A stretch of 64,000 nucleotides of DNA, taken from Trichobilharzia regenti. Lineage: Eukaryota > Platyhelminthes > Trematoda > Strigeidida > Schistosomatidae. The notes beneath the pieces are model-generated. The model saw nothing but the letters and a program-made list of their open reading frames with translations. It was not told the DNA's origin and ran no database searches. Positions 52,970 through 63,569 of the stretch are shown piece after piece (positions within the stretch are counted from its first letter, which is position 1; each line of letters starts with the position of its first letter). The translations under genes and the position numbers were made by a program. The stretch lies in contig OX235270.1 of assembly GCA_944472135.2 (NCBI GenBank), forward strand, positions 54,069,267-54,133,266, read 5' to 3'.

Positions 52970-54462
52970 GGTGAGTTCGACGGCGCAATTATTTTTTTCT
53001 GTAGCATTTCATCAATCATGCTTTCCAGTTGCGGACGAAACTTAGCTGGGACTCGGCGAGGTGTTTGCCGTATTGGAGCACAACTACCGGTCTCAATAGT
53101 ATGTTGGATAGCTGTGGTTCTTCCCAGGTCAGTCGAGGACCAAGATACGACCTCCGAAAACTCGGACATTAACCGATGTACCGCCTCTTTGTGCTCTCGC
53201 GGGACCTGTGTTAGCATACTTTCCATCAGGGCGGTATCAATTGCATTCACACTCAGCTGTAAACAGGTATTATTAATATCTGCTCCAAATAGTAATGTAG
53301 AACCTAGAAGGGTGAGCTTTTGGGATTCAATATCAATTGACGCGTTGCAACCGCGTAGAAGGTCATAACCTATTATTAAATCCCACGACAATCCGTTAAC
53401 TACCAAACACGGATGCCACATACGACCATGTTTACCTTCCCATAAGACTAACAGCTCGCCAGCCACTTTCATGCGAGACCCATTTGCCGTTTGGATGTTA
53501 AGGTGGGGTGTGGCAGTTTTGGCCATAGCATTACAATATTTGCTGGACAACAATGTGCGAGCTGCACCTGTGTCTACCAACCCAACGAGAGTTCTGTCAT
53601 AAAACTTAACTAGAACAGTGGGCAGTTGCTTAGCTACATATGGCTCGTCTGATAATGGCATGACATTAGATAAAAAAGAGGGAGACTCACCAATCTCTTC
53701 TGGGAGGCGAGAGTTTATATAGCCCGCCCTTGGACGTGGTTGGTGTGGAATTTGTCTTGCTTTCGGGGAAGATCGGGACCTCCACTCAAGATGTGGTTTC
53801 GTACGATGCTCACGAGGCGTCCTCGATTCTTGATATTGTGATTGAGTATAGGGTCCTTCTGTTGGTCGCCGATTCTTACGAAGCTTAATTAGAGCTTCCT
53901 TCTGTTTGGCAACCTGTAGAGCCTCCACGGGCGATGTAGGGTTGCTTTCGATGACCCTTTCTCGTACTTCGTCGTGCAACAACCCTTCTTCGAATTGGTG
54001 GAGAATACGGGAGCTGATTTCGGTTGCGGAGTCTCCTTCAAAAGCCACTGGAGCTAACTCTTGAAGTCTCCAGAGGAATTCCTCTGTACTTTCGGCGCTC
54101 TGCTGGACACATGCGTGAAAAGCAGCCCGCTGCCCAAGAACATGGGTATGCGGCGCAAATGCTCGACGCATAGCTGCAAATAGCTCCTCTACTTCCATCG
54201 TCTCTTCTGTGTCAACGCCAGCTAGCTTGAGGCGTTTCAACGCAGGTATCGACAGTAAACAGATGATAGCACTAGCTCTTTGTTTTTCATCAAATTGTTG
54301 TATATAGCGACGGCACTGCTCCTGCCACAATGTGAATGATTCCCCTGGGACGAACTTTTCTGGTGCTGGGAATTTAACTTGAGGTTTATTGCTGGAGGAC
54401 GATGAAAGTGTATCCGACGTCATCAATGCTATTCTGAACGCTGCGACCATTGCTTGAATCAT
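52954..54462 (-). CDS. Gag-protease polyprotein with RT start, unit 1
   Basis: 502 residues from ATG at 54,462, 157 bp after the LTR. Residues about 25-200 form an alpha-helical Gag capsid-like region (FVPGESFTLWQEQCRRYIQQ, then AFAPHTHVLGQRAAF and STEEFLWRLQELA). About 200-260 is Arg/Ser/Pro-rich and basic, with no CCHC zinc knuckle visible. The aspartic protease active site LVDTGAARTLLS is at 295-306, with LIIGYDLL further on. From about 440 the ORF enters the RT N terminus (RRVPAKFRPQLESMIDEML, IIAPSNSPW) and stops one frame out of the pol ORF. Pol translation would need a -1 frameshift in the last 60 nt. Confidence 0.9.
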   Translation of the reverse strand: MIQAMVAAFRIALMTSDTLSSSSSNKPQVKFPAPEKFVPGESFTLWQEQCRRYIQQFDEKQRASAIICLLSIPALKRLKLAGVDTEETMEVEELFAAMRRAFAPHTHVLGQRAAFHACVQQSAESTEEFLWRLQELAPVAFEGDSATEISSRILHQFEEGLLHDEVRERVIESNPTSPVEALQVAKQKEALIKLRKNRRPTEGPYTQSQYQESRTPREHRTKPHLEWRSRSSPKARQIPHQPRPRAGYINSRLPEEIGESPSFLSNVMPLSDEPYVAKQLPTVLVKFYDRTLVGLVDTGAARTLLSSKYCNAMAKTATPHLNIQTANGSRMKVAGELLVLWEGKHGRMWHPCLVVNGLSWDLIIGYDLLRGCNASIDIESQKLTLLGSTLLFGADINNTCLQLSVNAIDTALMESMLTQVPREHKEAVHRLMSEFSEVVSWSSTDLGRTTAIQHTIETGSCAPIRQTPRRVPAKFRPQLESMIDEMLQKKIIAPSNSPWARL

Positions 54463-54601
54463 ATCTGGGCAGGCGTGGACGTCGACGTTGTCGGTGAGGT
54501 TGATGACATTACTGGTGGCGCTCAGTTACCATTTTCCGAGTCGCAGGCGTTGGCATTAGCAGGAGATTCAGAGTCCTTCACTTCGCGCTTTAGTTTACGC
54601 G

Positions 54602-54619
54602 AGTTGGGCAGGCTCGCCA
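54602..54619 (-). other. Primer binding site, unit 1
   Basis: Directly after the LTR's terminal CA the reverse strand reads TGGCGAGCCTGCCCAACT, starting with the TGG that pairs with a tRNA 3' CCA. The same sequence follows LTR 3 (59,077-59,094) and LTR 4 (63,552-63,569). The tRNA partner is not identified. Confidence 0.7.
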
Positions 54620-54799
54620 TGTTCTATAATAGAACAACACAGACGGTATCAGATATCAAGCACACGGGGTGAGGTGAGAAGCAGAACGCGACAGGAAAGT
54701 TCAAAAGATGTATATATTTACAACAAAGAGCTAGGCCTTCAGTATTCAGCAGCCACCAGTTTTTGAATTTGCGCCTGCTCTTGAGTTCGAATTACCACA
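54620..54799 (-). repeat. LTR 2 (between units 1 and 2)
   Basis: 180 bp, TG...CA on the reverse strand (TGTGGTAATTCGAAC to TTATAGAACA). It contains a TATA-like box (AAATATATACATC, near 54,708-54,720) that could drive leftward transcription. Confidence 0.93.
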
Positions 54800-54870
54800 C
54801 AACCCCCTCGGTTCCAAAAAGCTGTCCCCAGCGACTTCAGTGGTTCGGTCTCCCCGCCTCGACATCGTCC

Positions 54871-57444
54871 CTACAAGAGAAAGAGACACATGGTTATTAT
54901 GGTTATCGAGATAAGGGGGGTTCTCCTCGGTGCCCGTCTGCTTGGTCTACACGGTTTCAGACGGTTGAAGTGCACTATCATTTTCTGAGGGTTGTTATTG
55001 TCTTCCTGGATTTCGTAGGTATTATCAGTTACCCTGCGGTACACCACGTATGGGCCTGCCCATTGTGCTTGGGCTTTGCGTCGACTCCAGTTGTCAATCG
55101 CTGGTTGACGTAGCCACACCTTATCACCTATTTTGAATGGTGTTCCCCACTGCTTTCTATCGTAGTAACGTTTCTGTCGTTCTTGTGCTCTCTGGAGTTC
55201 TTCGCGTGCATAGCTATGATACCTGGCGACGTCTCCTCGCAACCTTATTACCATTTCCGATGTAGTTAGCGGATCATCCCACCGGGGCATAACCAATGTA
55301 TCACTAGGCAGGCGTAACTCGCGGCCAGTCCATAACAGGTGTGGTGTCTTTCCCGTAGACATGTGCGTGCTTCCTCGGTAGGCCAACAAGCATCTTGGTA
55401 ACATGATGTCCCAGGCTGATTCAGACTCCCTCTCTAAGAATAGGCGTAGTAATGATTTTAGGGTTCGATTGGTACGCTCTACTAACCCATTGCCTTCGGG
55501 GTGGTACGCGGTGGTTCTTGACTTTTTAATTCCAAATAGATGGCACAATTCTCTAACCACGATACTTTCGAAGTTGGTTCCTTGGTCAGAGTGCAATTGC
55601 TCTGGTGCGCCCCAACGGGCAATCCAACAGTCGAATATAGCTTTGGCTACAGTAGGGGCATCAATTCGCTGAAGTGGTACAGCTTCACACCATTTCGTAA
55701 AATAATCAACCATAACCAAGATATACTTATTTCCACGTGTGGTTTAACGTAAAGGTCCGATGATGTCGACGCCAATTATTTCGTTAGGATATCCAGCCTT
55801 CATATTAGTAAGTGGCGCCCGGGGTTTCCTCTGTGGATTCTTTACTTTGCCACATGTTGCACACCCTTGGACAAAGTCCCGGACGTCGCGCCGTTGGCGA
55901 GGCCACCAGTAGCGTTGGGTAACTGCTTGCAACATTTTATTAATTCCAGCGTGTCCCAAATCATAATGTATAGTCTCCAGAATTGCTGTTACAAACGACT
56001 GAGGGACTACGACTCTTCTCAAGTAGTTGGGGCCGGGTTGAACACACAGGATACCATTCACTAGTACTAAATGATCCCATAAAGCCCACAAACATCTGGT
56101 TTCCCAACTCTTCCCTTTCACATCAGCTTCAACTGGCCTACCAGTCTGATTCGATAGGGCATGATAAAGGAGTGCAGTCTCGTCGTCAGTAGCTTGGATG
56201 TGTGCCCACTGTTCTTTGCTTAGACCTGCCAACGAAATAGCACAAATATCAATACTCTCGCAAGACGGGCAGTCTCCGTGCGGTCTGAAAGAGCTCCTGG
56301 ATAGCGCGTCAGCATTGGCATGTTGCTTGCCAGGACGGTGTACACACTCGAAGTCATACTCCTGAAGGTATTCCTGCCATCTTGCTGTCTGTCCTTCAGG
56401 GTCTTTGAAATTTTGCAACCACTGAAGAGCTTTGTGATCCGTTCGCAAAACAAACGGTTTACCAAGTAGATAGGGTCGATGCTTACGAACGAAGGTAACA
56501 GCGGCCAACATCTCTTTACGGGTGATGCAGTAGTTCTTCTCTGCACGGCTCAGCGTGCGGCTGCCATATTCGATAACATGTTCTTTGCCATCCCCACCGA
56601 CCTGAGATAACACGGCTCCGATGGATGTGTGACTAGCGTCCGTGTCCAAAATGTATTTACCAGCCGTTGGTGATGGATCCGGGAATGCTAAAATGGGCGC
56701 CGAGCATAATGAATCTTTCAGCTGTTGGAAAGCACGGTCACAATCCTCTGTCCATACGAAGGGAATATTTTTCTTAGTCAAACTCGTTAGAGGGCTAGCG
56801 ATCTCTGAGTAATTTCTCACGAACCGGCGGTAATAAGAGGCCAACCCTAGAAAACTGTGTAACTCATTCACGGATTTAGGTACGGGCCACTCTTTGACTG
56901 CTGCAACTTTTTCAGGATCGCTATGAACGCCCTGTGCACTGACAACATGCCCCAAGAAAGTGACTTCGGTTCGGAATAAACGGCATTTAGTGGGTTGAAC
57001 TTTGAGTCCCACCTCCTTCAAACGTTCTAAGACAATCCGCAGTCGCTCAAGGTGTTCTTCGATGGTGTGACTGAAAACAATAATATCATCTAAATATACG
57101 AGGCACCCCTGTGGGACTAATCCTTTAAGTACTGTGTGCATCAGTCGTTGAAACGTGGCTGGTGCATTACTTAACCCAAACGCCATGGTCTGGAATTCAT
57201 ATAAACCGGTGGGTATAGTAAAAGCAGTTTTGTGCCGATCACGAGGGTGGACTTCCACCTGCCAATATCCAGAAACTAAATCAAGGGTGGAAAACCAGAC
57301 GGCACCTGATAATGCTTCTAACGTCTCATCTATTCTAGGCAATGGGTAAGCATCTCTCCGGGTCACTGCGTTTAATTTTCTGTAATCAACACATAAGCGC
57401 AGGGTGCCGTTTTTCTTCTTAACTAACACTATAGGCGAGCCCAC
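54871..57444 (-). pseudogene. Pol, unit 2 (integrase nonsense codon)
   Basis: Collinear with unit 1 pol, with no indels. Glu567 is replaced by TAA at 55,744-55,746, between the first and second catalytic Asp of the integrase, splitting the frame into 57,444-55,744 and 55,719-54,871. The RT keeps YLDD but has MAFG instead of MPFG at 87-90, in a motif strongly conserved in gypsy RTs. RNase H residues are intact. The product would lack a working integrase. Confidence 0.9.
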
Positions 57445-58937
57445 GGTGAGTTCGACGGCGCAATTATTTTTTTCTGTAGCATTTCATCAATCATGCTTTC
57501 CAGTTGAGGACGAAACTTAGCTGGGACTCGGCGAGGTGTTTGCCGTATTGGAGCACAACTACCGGTCTCAATAGTGTGTTGAATAGCTGTGGTTCTTCCC
57601 AGGTCAGTCGAGGACCAAGATACGACCTCCAAAAACTCGGAAATTAACCGATGTACCGCCTCTTTGTGCTCTCGCGGGACCTGTGTTAGCATACTTTCCA
57701 TCAGGGCGGTATCAATTGCATTCACACTCAGCTGTAAACAGGTGTTACCAATATCTGCTCCAAATAGTAATGTAGAACCTAGAAGGGTGAGCGTTTGGGA
57801 TTCAATATCAATTGACGCGTTGAAACTGCGTAGAAGGTCATAACCCATTATTAAATCCCATGACAATCCGTAAACTACCAGACACGGATGCCACATAAGA
57901 CCATGTTTACCTTCCCATAAGACTAACAGCTCGCCAGCCACTTTCATGCGAGACCCATTTGCCGTTTGGATGTTAAGGTGGGGTGTGGCAGTTTTGGCCA
58001 TAGCATTACAATATTTGCTGGACAACAATGTGCGAGCTGCACCTGTGTCTACCAACCCAACGAGAGTTCTGTCATGAAACTTAACTAGAACAGTGGGCAG
58101 TTGCTTAGCTACATATGGCTCGTCTGATAATGGCATGACATTAGATAAAAAAGAGGGAGACTCACCAATCTCTTCTGGGAGGCGAGAGTTTATATAGCCC
58201 GCCCTTGGACGTGGTTGGTGTGGAATTTGTCTTGCTTTCGGGGAAGATCGGGACCTCCACTCAAGATGTGGTTTCGTACGCTGCTTACGAGGCGTCCTCG
58301 ATTCTTGGTATTGTGATTGAGTATAGGGTCCTTCAGTTGGTCGCCGATTCTTACGAAGCTTAATTAGAGCTTCCTTCTGTTTGGCAACCTGTAGAGCCTC
58401 CACGGGCGATGTAGGGTTGCTTTCGATTACCCTTTCTCGTACTTCGTCGTGCAACAACCCTTCTTCGAATTGGTGGAGAATACGGGAGCTGATTTCGATT
58501 GCGGAGTCTCCTTCAAAAGCAACTGGAGCTAACTCTTGAAGTCTCCAGAGGAATTCCTCAGTACTTTCGGCGCTCTGCTGGACACATGCGTGAAAAGCAG
58601 CCCGCTGCCCAAGAACATGGGTATGCGGCGCAAATGCTCGACGCATAGCTGCAAATAGCTCCTCTACTTCCATCGTCTCTTCTGTGTCAACGCCAGCTAG
58701 CTTGAGGCGTCTCAACGCAGGTATCGACAGTAAACAGATGATAGCACTAGCTCTTTGTTTTTCATCAAATTGTTGTATATAGCGACGGCACTGCTCCTGC
58801 CACAATGTAAATGATTCCCCTGGGACAAACTTTTCTGGTGCTGGGAATTTAACTTGAGGTTTATTGCTGGAGGACGATGAAAGTGTATCCGACGTCATCA
58901 ATGCTATTCTGAACGCTGCGACCATTGCTTGAATCAT
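57429..58937 (-). CDS. Gag-protease polyprotein, unit 2
   Basis: Same 502 residues as unit 1 with scattered substitutions, for example LIIGYDLLRG to LIMGYDLLRS and EHR to KQR in the basic region. The protease DTGA is intact. It ends in the same out-of-frame stop within the RT N terminus. Confidence 0.88.
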   Translation of the reverse strand: MIQAMVAAFRIALMTSDTLSSSSSNKPQVKFPAPEKFVPGESFTLWQEQCRRYIQQFDEKQRASAIICLLSIPALRRLKLAGVDTEETMEVEELFAAMRRAFAPHTHVLGQRAAFHACVQQSAESTEEFLWRLQELAPVAFEGDSAIEISSRILHQFEEGLLHDEVRERVIESNPTSPVEALQVAKQKEALIKLRKNRRPTEGPYTQSQYQESRTPRKQRTKPHLEWRSRSSPKARQIPHQPRPRAGYINSRLPEEIGESPSFLSNVMPLSDEPYVAKQLPTVLVKFHDRTLVGLVDTGAARTLLSSKYCNAMAKTATPHLNIQTANGSRMKVAGELLVLWEGKHGLMWHPCLVVYGLSWDLIMGYDLLRSFNASIDIESQTLTLLGSTLLFGADIGNTCLQLSVNAIDTALMESMLTQVPREHKEAVHRLISEFLEVVSWSSTDLGRTTAIQHTIETGSCAPIRQTPRRVPAKFRPQLESMIDEMLQKKIIAPSNSPWARL

Positions 58938-59094
58938 ATCTGGGCAGGCGTGGACGTCGACGTTGTCGGTGAGGTTGATGACATTACTGGTGGCGCTCAG
59001 TTACCATTTTCCGAGTCGCAGGCGTTGGCATTAGCAGGAGATTCAGAGTCCTTCACTTCGCGCTTTAGTTTACGCGAGTTGGGCAGGCTCGCCA

Positions 59095-59274
59095 TGTTCT
59101 ATAATAGAACAACACAGACGGTATCAGATATCAAGCACACGGGGTGAGGTGAGAAGCAGAACGCGACAGGAAAGTTCAAAAGATGTATATATTTACAACA
59201 AAGAGCTAGGCCTTTAGTATTCAGCAGCCACCAGTTTTTGAATTTGCGCCTGCTCTTGAGTTCGAATTACCACA
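59095..59274 (-). repeat. LTR 3 (between units 2 and 3)
   Basis: 180 bp, identical to LTR 2 except for one noticed change (CCTTTAG for CCTTCAG on the plus strand). Confidence 0.93.
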
Positions 59275-59345
59275 CAACCCCCTCGGTTCCAAAAAGCTGT
59301 CCCCAGCGACTTCAGTGGTTCGGTCTCCCCGCCTCGACATCGTCC

Positions 59346-61919
59346 CTACAAGAGAAAGAGACACATGGTTATTATGGTTATCGAGATAAGGCGGGTTCTC
59401 CTCGGTGCCTGTCTGCTTGGTCTACACGGTTTCAGACGGTTGAAGTGCACTATCATTTTCTGAGGGTTGTTATTGTCTTCCTGGATTTCGTAGGTATTAT
59501 CAGTTACCCTGCGGTACACCACGTATGGGCCTGCCCATTGTGCTTGGGCTTTGCGTCGACTCCAGTTGTCAATCGCTGGTTGACGTAGCCACACCTTATC
59601 ACCTATTTTGAATGGTGTTCCCCACTGCTTTCTATCGTAGTAACGTTTCTGTCGTTCTTGTGCTCTCTGGAGTTCTTCGCGTGCATAGCTATGATACCTG
59701 GCGACGTCTCCTCGCAACCTTATTACCATTTCCGATGTAGTTAGCGGATCATCCCACCGGGGCATAACCAATGTATCACTAGGCAGGCGTAACTCGCGGC
59801 CAGTCCATAACAGGTGTGGTGTCTTTCCCGTAGACATGTGCGTGCTTCCTCGGTAGGCCAACAAGCATCTTGGTAACATGATGTCCCAGGCTGATTCAGA
59901 CTCCCTCTCTAAGAATAGGCGTAGTAATGATTTTAGGGTTCGATTGGTACGCTCTACTAACCCATTGCCTTCGGGGTGGTACGCGGTGGTTCTTGACTTT
60001 TTAATTCCAAATAGATGGCACAATTCTCTAACCACGATACTTTCGAAGTTGGTTCCTTGGTCAGAGTGCAATTGCTCTGGTGCGCCCCAACGGGCAATCC
60101 AACAGTCGAATATAGCTTTGGCTACAGTAGGGGCATCAATTCGCTGAAGTGGTACAGCTTCACACCATTTCGTAAAATAATCAACCATAACCAAGATATA
60201 CTTATTTCCACGTGTGGTTTAACGTAAAGGTCCGATGATGTCGACGCCAATTATTTCGTTAGGATATCCAGCCTTCATATTAGTAAGTGGCGCCCGGGGT
60301 TTCCTCTGTGGATTCTTTACTTTGCCACATGTTGCACACCCTTGGACAAAGTCCCGGACGTCGCGCCGTTGGCGAGGCCACCAGTAGCGTTGGGTAACTG
60401 CTTGCAACATTTTATTAATTCCAGCGTGTCCCAAATCATAATGTATAGTCTCCAGAATTGCTGTTACAAACGACTGAGGGACTACGACTCTTCTCAAGTA
60501 GTTGGGGCCGGGTTGAACACACAGGATACCATTCACTAGTACTAAATGATCCCATAAAGCCCACAAACATCTGGTTTCCCAACTCTTCCCTTTCACATCA
60601 GCTTCAACTGGCCTACCAGTCTGATTCGATAGGGCATGATAAAGGAGTGCAGTCTCGTCGTCAGTAGCTTGGATGTGTGCCCACTGTTCTTTGCTTAGAC
60701 CTGCCAACGAAATAGCACAAATATCAATACTCTCGCAAGACGGGCAGTCTCCGTGCGGTCTGAAAGAGCTCCTGGATAGCGCGTCAGCATTGGCATGTTG
60801 CTTGCCAGGACGGTGTACACACTCGAAGTCATACTCCTGAAGGTATTCCTGCCATCTTGCTGTCTGTCCTTCAGGGTCTTTGAAATTTTGCAACCACTGA
60901 AGAGCTTTGTGATCCGTTCGCAAAACAAACGGTTTACCAAGTAGATAGGGTCGATGCTTACGAACGAAGGTAACAGCGGCCAACATCTCTTTACGGGTGA
61001 TGCAGTAGTTCTTCTCTGCACGGCTCAGCGTGCGGCTGCCATATTCGATAACATGTTCTTTGCCATCCCCACCGACCTGAGATAACACGGCTCCGATGGA
61101 TGTGTGACTAGCGTCCGTGTCCAAAATGTATTTACCAGCCGTTGGTGATGGATCCGGGAATGCTAAAATGGGCGCCGAGCATAATGAATCTTTCAGCTGT
61201 TGGAAAGCACGGTCACAATCCTCTGTCCATACGAAGGGAATATTTTTCTTAGTCAAACTCGTTAGAGGGCTAGCGATCTCTGAGTAATTTCTCACGAACC
61301 GGCGGTAATAAGAGGCCAACCCTAGAAAACTGTGTAACTCATTCACGGATTTAGGTACGGGCCACTCTTTGACTGCTGCAACTTTTTCAGGATCGCTATG
61401 AACGCCCTGTGCACTGACAACATGCCCCAAGAAAGTGACTTCGGTTCGGAATAAACGGCATTTAGTGGGTTGAACTTTGAGTCCCACCTCCTTCAAACGT
61501 TCTAAGACAATCCGCAGTCGCTCAAGGTGTTCTTCGATGGTGTGACTGAAAACAATAATATCATCTAAATATACGAGGCACCCCTGTGGGACTAATCCTT
61601 TAAGTACTGTGTGCATCAGTCGTTGAAACGTGGCTGGTGCATTACTTAACCCAAACGGCATGGTCTGGAATTCATATAAACCGGTGGGTATAGTAAAAGC
61701 AGTTTTGTGCCGATCACGAGGGTGGACTTCCACCTGCCAATATCCAGAAACTAAATCAAGGGTGGAAAACCAGACGGCACCTGATAATGCTTCTAACGTC
61801 TCATCTATTCTAGGCAATGGGTAAGCATCTCTCCGGGTCACTGCGTTTAATTTTCTGTAATCAACACACAAGCGCAGGGTGCCGTTTTTCTTCTTAACTA
61901 ACACTATAGGCGAGCCCAC
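59346..61919 (-). pseudogene. Pol, unit 3 (integrase nonsense codon)
   Basis: Same TAA as unit 2 (60,219-60,221) at codon 567, giving frames 61,919-60,219 and 60,194-59,346. Unlike unit 2 it keeps MPFG and YLDD in the RT. The C-terminal tail reads RRTRLIS where units 1 and 2 have RRTPLIS. Confidence 0.9.
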
Positions 61920-63412
61920 GGTGAGTTCGACGGCGCAATTATTTTTTTCTGTAGCATTTCATCAATCATGCTTTCCAGTTGAGGACGAAACTTAGCTGGG
62001 ACTCGGCGAGGTGTTTGCCGTATTGGAGCACAACTACCAGTCTCAATAGTGTGTTGAATAGCTGTGGTTCTTCCCAGGTCAGTCGAGGACCAAGATACGA
62101 CCTCCAAAAACTCGGAAATTAACCGATGTACCGCCTCTTTGTGCTCTCGCGGGACCTGTGTTAGCATACTTTCCATCAGGGCGGTATCAATTGCATTCAC
62201 ACTCAGCTGTAAACAGGTGTTACTAATATCTGCTCCAAATAGTAATGTAGAACCTAGAAGGGTGAGCGTTTGGGATTCAATATCAATTGACGCGTTGAAA
62301 CTGCGTAGAAGGTCATAACCCATTATTAAATCCCATGACAATCCGTAAACTACCAGACACGGATGCCACATAAGACCATGTTTACCTTCCCATAAGACTA
62401 ACAGCTCGCCAGCCACTTTCATGCGAGACCCATTTGCCGTTTGGATGTTAAGGTGGGGTGTGGCAGTTTTGGCCATAGCATTACAATATTTGCTGGACAA
62501 CAATGTGCGAGCTGCACCTGTGTCTACCAACCCAACGAGAGTTCTGTCATGAAACTTAACTAGAACAGTGGGCAGTTGCTTAGCTACATATGGCTCGTCT
62601 GATAATGGCATGACATTAGATAAAAAAGAGGGAGACTCACCAATCTCTTCTGGGAGGCGAGAGTTTATATAGCCCGCCCTTGGACGTGGTTGGTGTGGAA
62701 TTTGTCTTGCTTTCGGGGAAGATCGGGACCTCCACTCAAGATGTGGTTTCGTACGCTGCTTACGAGGCGTCCTCGATTCTTGGTATTGTGATTGAGTATA
62801 GGGTCCTTCAGTTGGTCGCCGATTCTTACGAAGCTTAATTAGAGCTTCCTTCTGTTTGGCAACCTGTAGAGCCTCCACGGGCGATGTAGGGTTGCTTTCG
62901 ATTACCCTTTCTCGTACTTCGTCGTGCAACAACCCTTCTTCGAATTGGTGGAGAATACGGGAGCTGATTTCGATTGCGGAGTCTCCTTCAAAAGCAACTG
63001 GAGCTAACTCTTGAAGTCTCCAGAGGAATTCCTCAGTACTTTCGGCGCTCTGCTGGACACATGCGTGAAAAGCAGCCCGCTGCCCAAGAACATGGGTATG
63101 CGGCGCAAATGCTCGACGCATAGCTGCAAATAGCTCCTCTACTTCCATCGTCTCTTCTGTGTCAACGCCAGCTAGCTTGAGGCGTCTCAACGCAGGTATC
63201 GACAGTAAACAGATGATAGCACTAGCTCTTTGTTTTTCATCAAATTGTTGTATATAGCGACGGCACTGCTCCTGCCACAATGTAAATGATTCCCCTGGGA
63301 CAAACTTTTCTGGTGCTGGGAATTTAACTTGAGGTTTATTGCTGGAGGACGATGAAAGTGTATCCGACGTCATCAATGCTATTCTGAACGCTGCGACCAT
63401 TGCTTGAATCAT
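61904..63412 (-). CDS. Gag-protease polyprotein, unit 3
   Basis: 502 residues, almost identical to unit 2. The one residue difference I noticed is Ser for Gly in the FGADISN stretch. DTGA is intact, and it has the same C-terminal frame break. Confidence 0.88.
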   Translation of the reverse strand: MIQAMVAAFRIALMTSDTLSSSSSNKPQVKFPAPEKFVPGESFTLWQEQCRRYIQQFDEKQRASAIICLLSIPALRRLKLAGVDTEETMEVEELFAAMRRAFAPHTHVLGQRAAFHACVQQSAESTEEFLWRLQELAPVAFEGDSAIEISSRILHQFEEGLLHDEVRERVIESNPTSPVEALQVAKQKEALIKLRKNRRPTEGPYTQSQYQESRTPRKQRTKPHLEWRSRSSPKARQIPHQPRPRAGYINSRLPEEIGESPSFLSNVMPLSDEPYVAKQLPTVLVKFHDRTLVGLVDTGAARTLLSSKYCNAMAKTATPHLNIQTANGSRMKVAGELLVLWEGKHGLMWHPCLVVYGLSWDLIMGYDLLRSFNASIDIESQTLTLLGSTLLFGADISNTCLQLSVNAIDTALMESMLTQVPREHKEAVHRLISEFLEVVSWSSTDLGRTTAIQHTIETGSCAPIRQTPRRVPAKFRPQLESMIDEMLQKKIIAPSNSPWARL

Positions 63413-63569
63413 ATCTGGGCAGGCGTGGACGTCGACGTTGTCGGTGAGGTTGATGACATTACTGGTGGCGCTCAGTTACCATTTTCCGAGTCGCAGGCGT
63501 TGGCATTAGCAGGAGATTCAGAGTCCTTCACTTCGCGCTTTAGTTTACGCGAGTTGGGCAGGCTCGCCA

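Larger units (their letters stand above)
50145..54799 (-). mobile_element. Ty3/gypsy LTR retrotransposon, unit 1 (pol open)
   Basis: On the reverse strand the order is 5' LTR (54,799-54,620), primer binding site, Gag-protease ORF, RT-RNase H-integrase ORF, G-rich tract, 3' LTR (50,324-50,145). The pol order RT-RH-IN defines Ty3/gypsy. The unit is 4,655 bp with both LTRs and shares its 5' LTR with unit 2. It is the only unit of the three with an uninterrupted pol. Some gypsy elements of schistosomes are of this size, but I do not assign a family name. Confidence 0.92.
54620..59274 (-). mobile_element. Ty3/gypsy LTR retrotransposon, unit 2 (pol interrupted)
   Basis: Same organisation and exactly the same length as unit 1, sharing LTRs with units 1 and 3. 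The integrase has a TAA at 55,744-55,746, and the RT has an Ala in place of the Pro of the MPFG motif. It cannot supply its own integrase. Confidence 0.92.

Noticed and set aside
50145..54799. Endogenous retrovirus with an env gene
   Set aside because: Pol ends at 50,396 and the 3' LTR begins about 70 bp later, so there is no room for env. This is a plain LTR retrotransposon.
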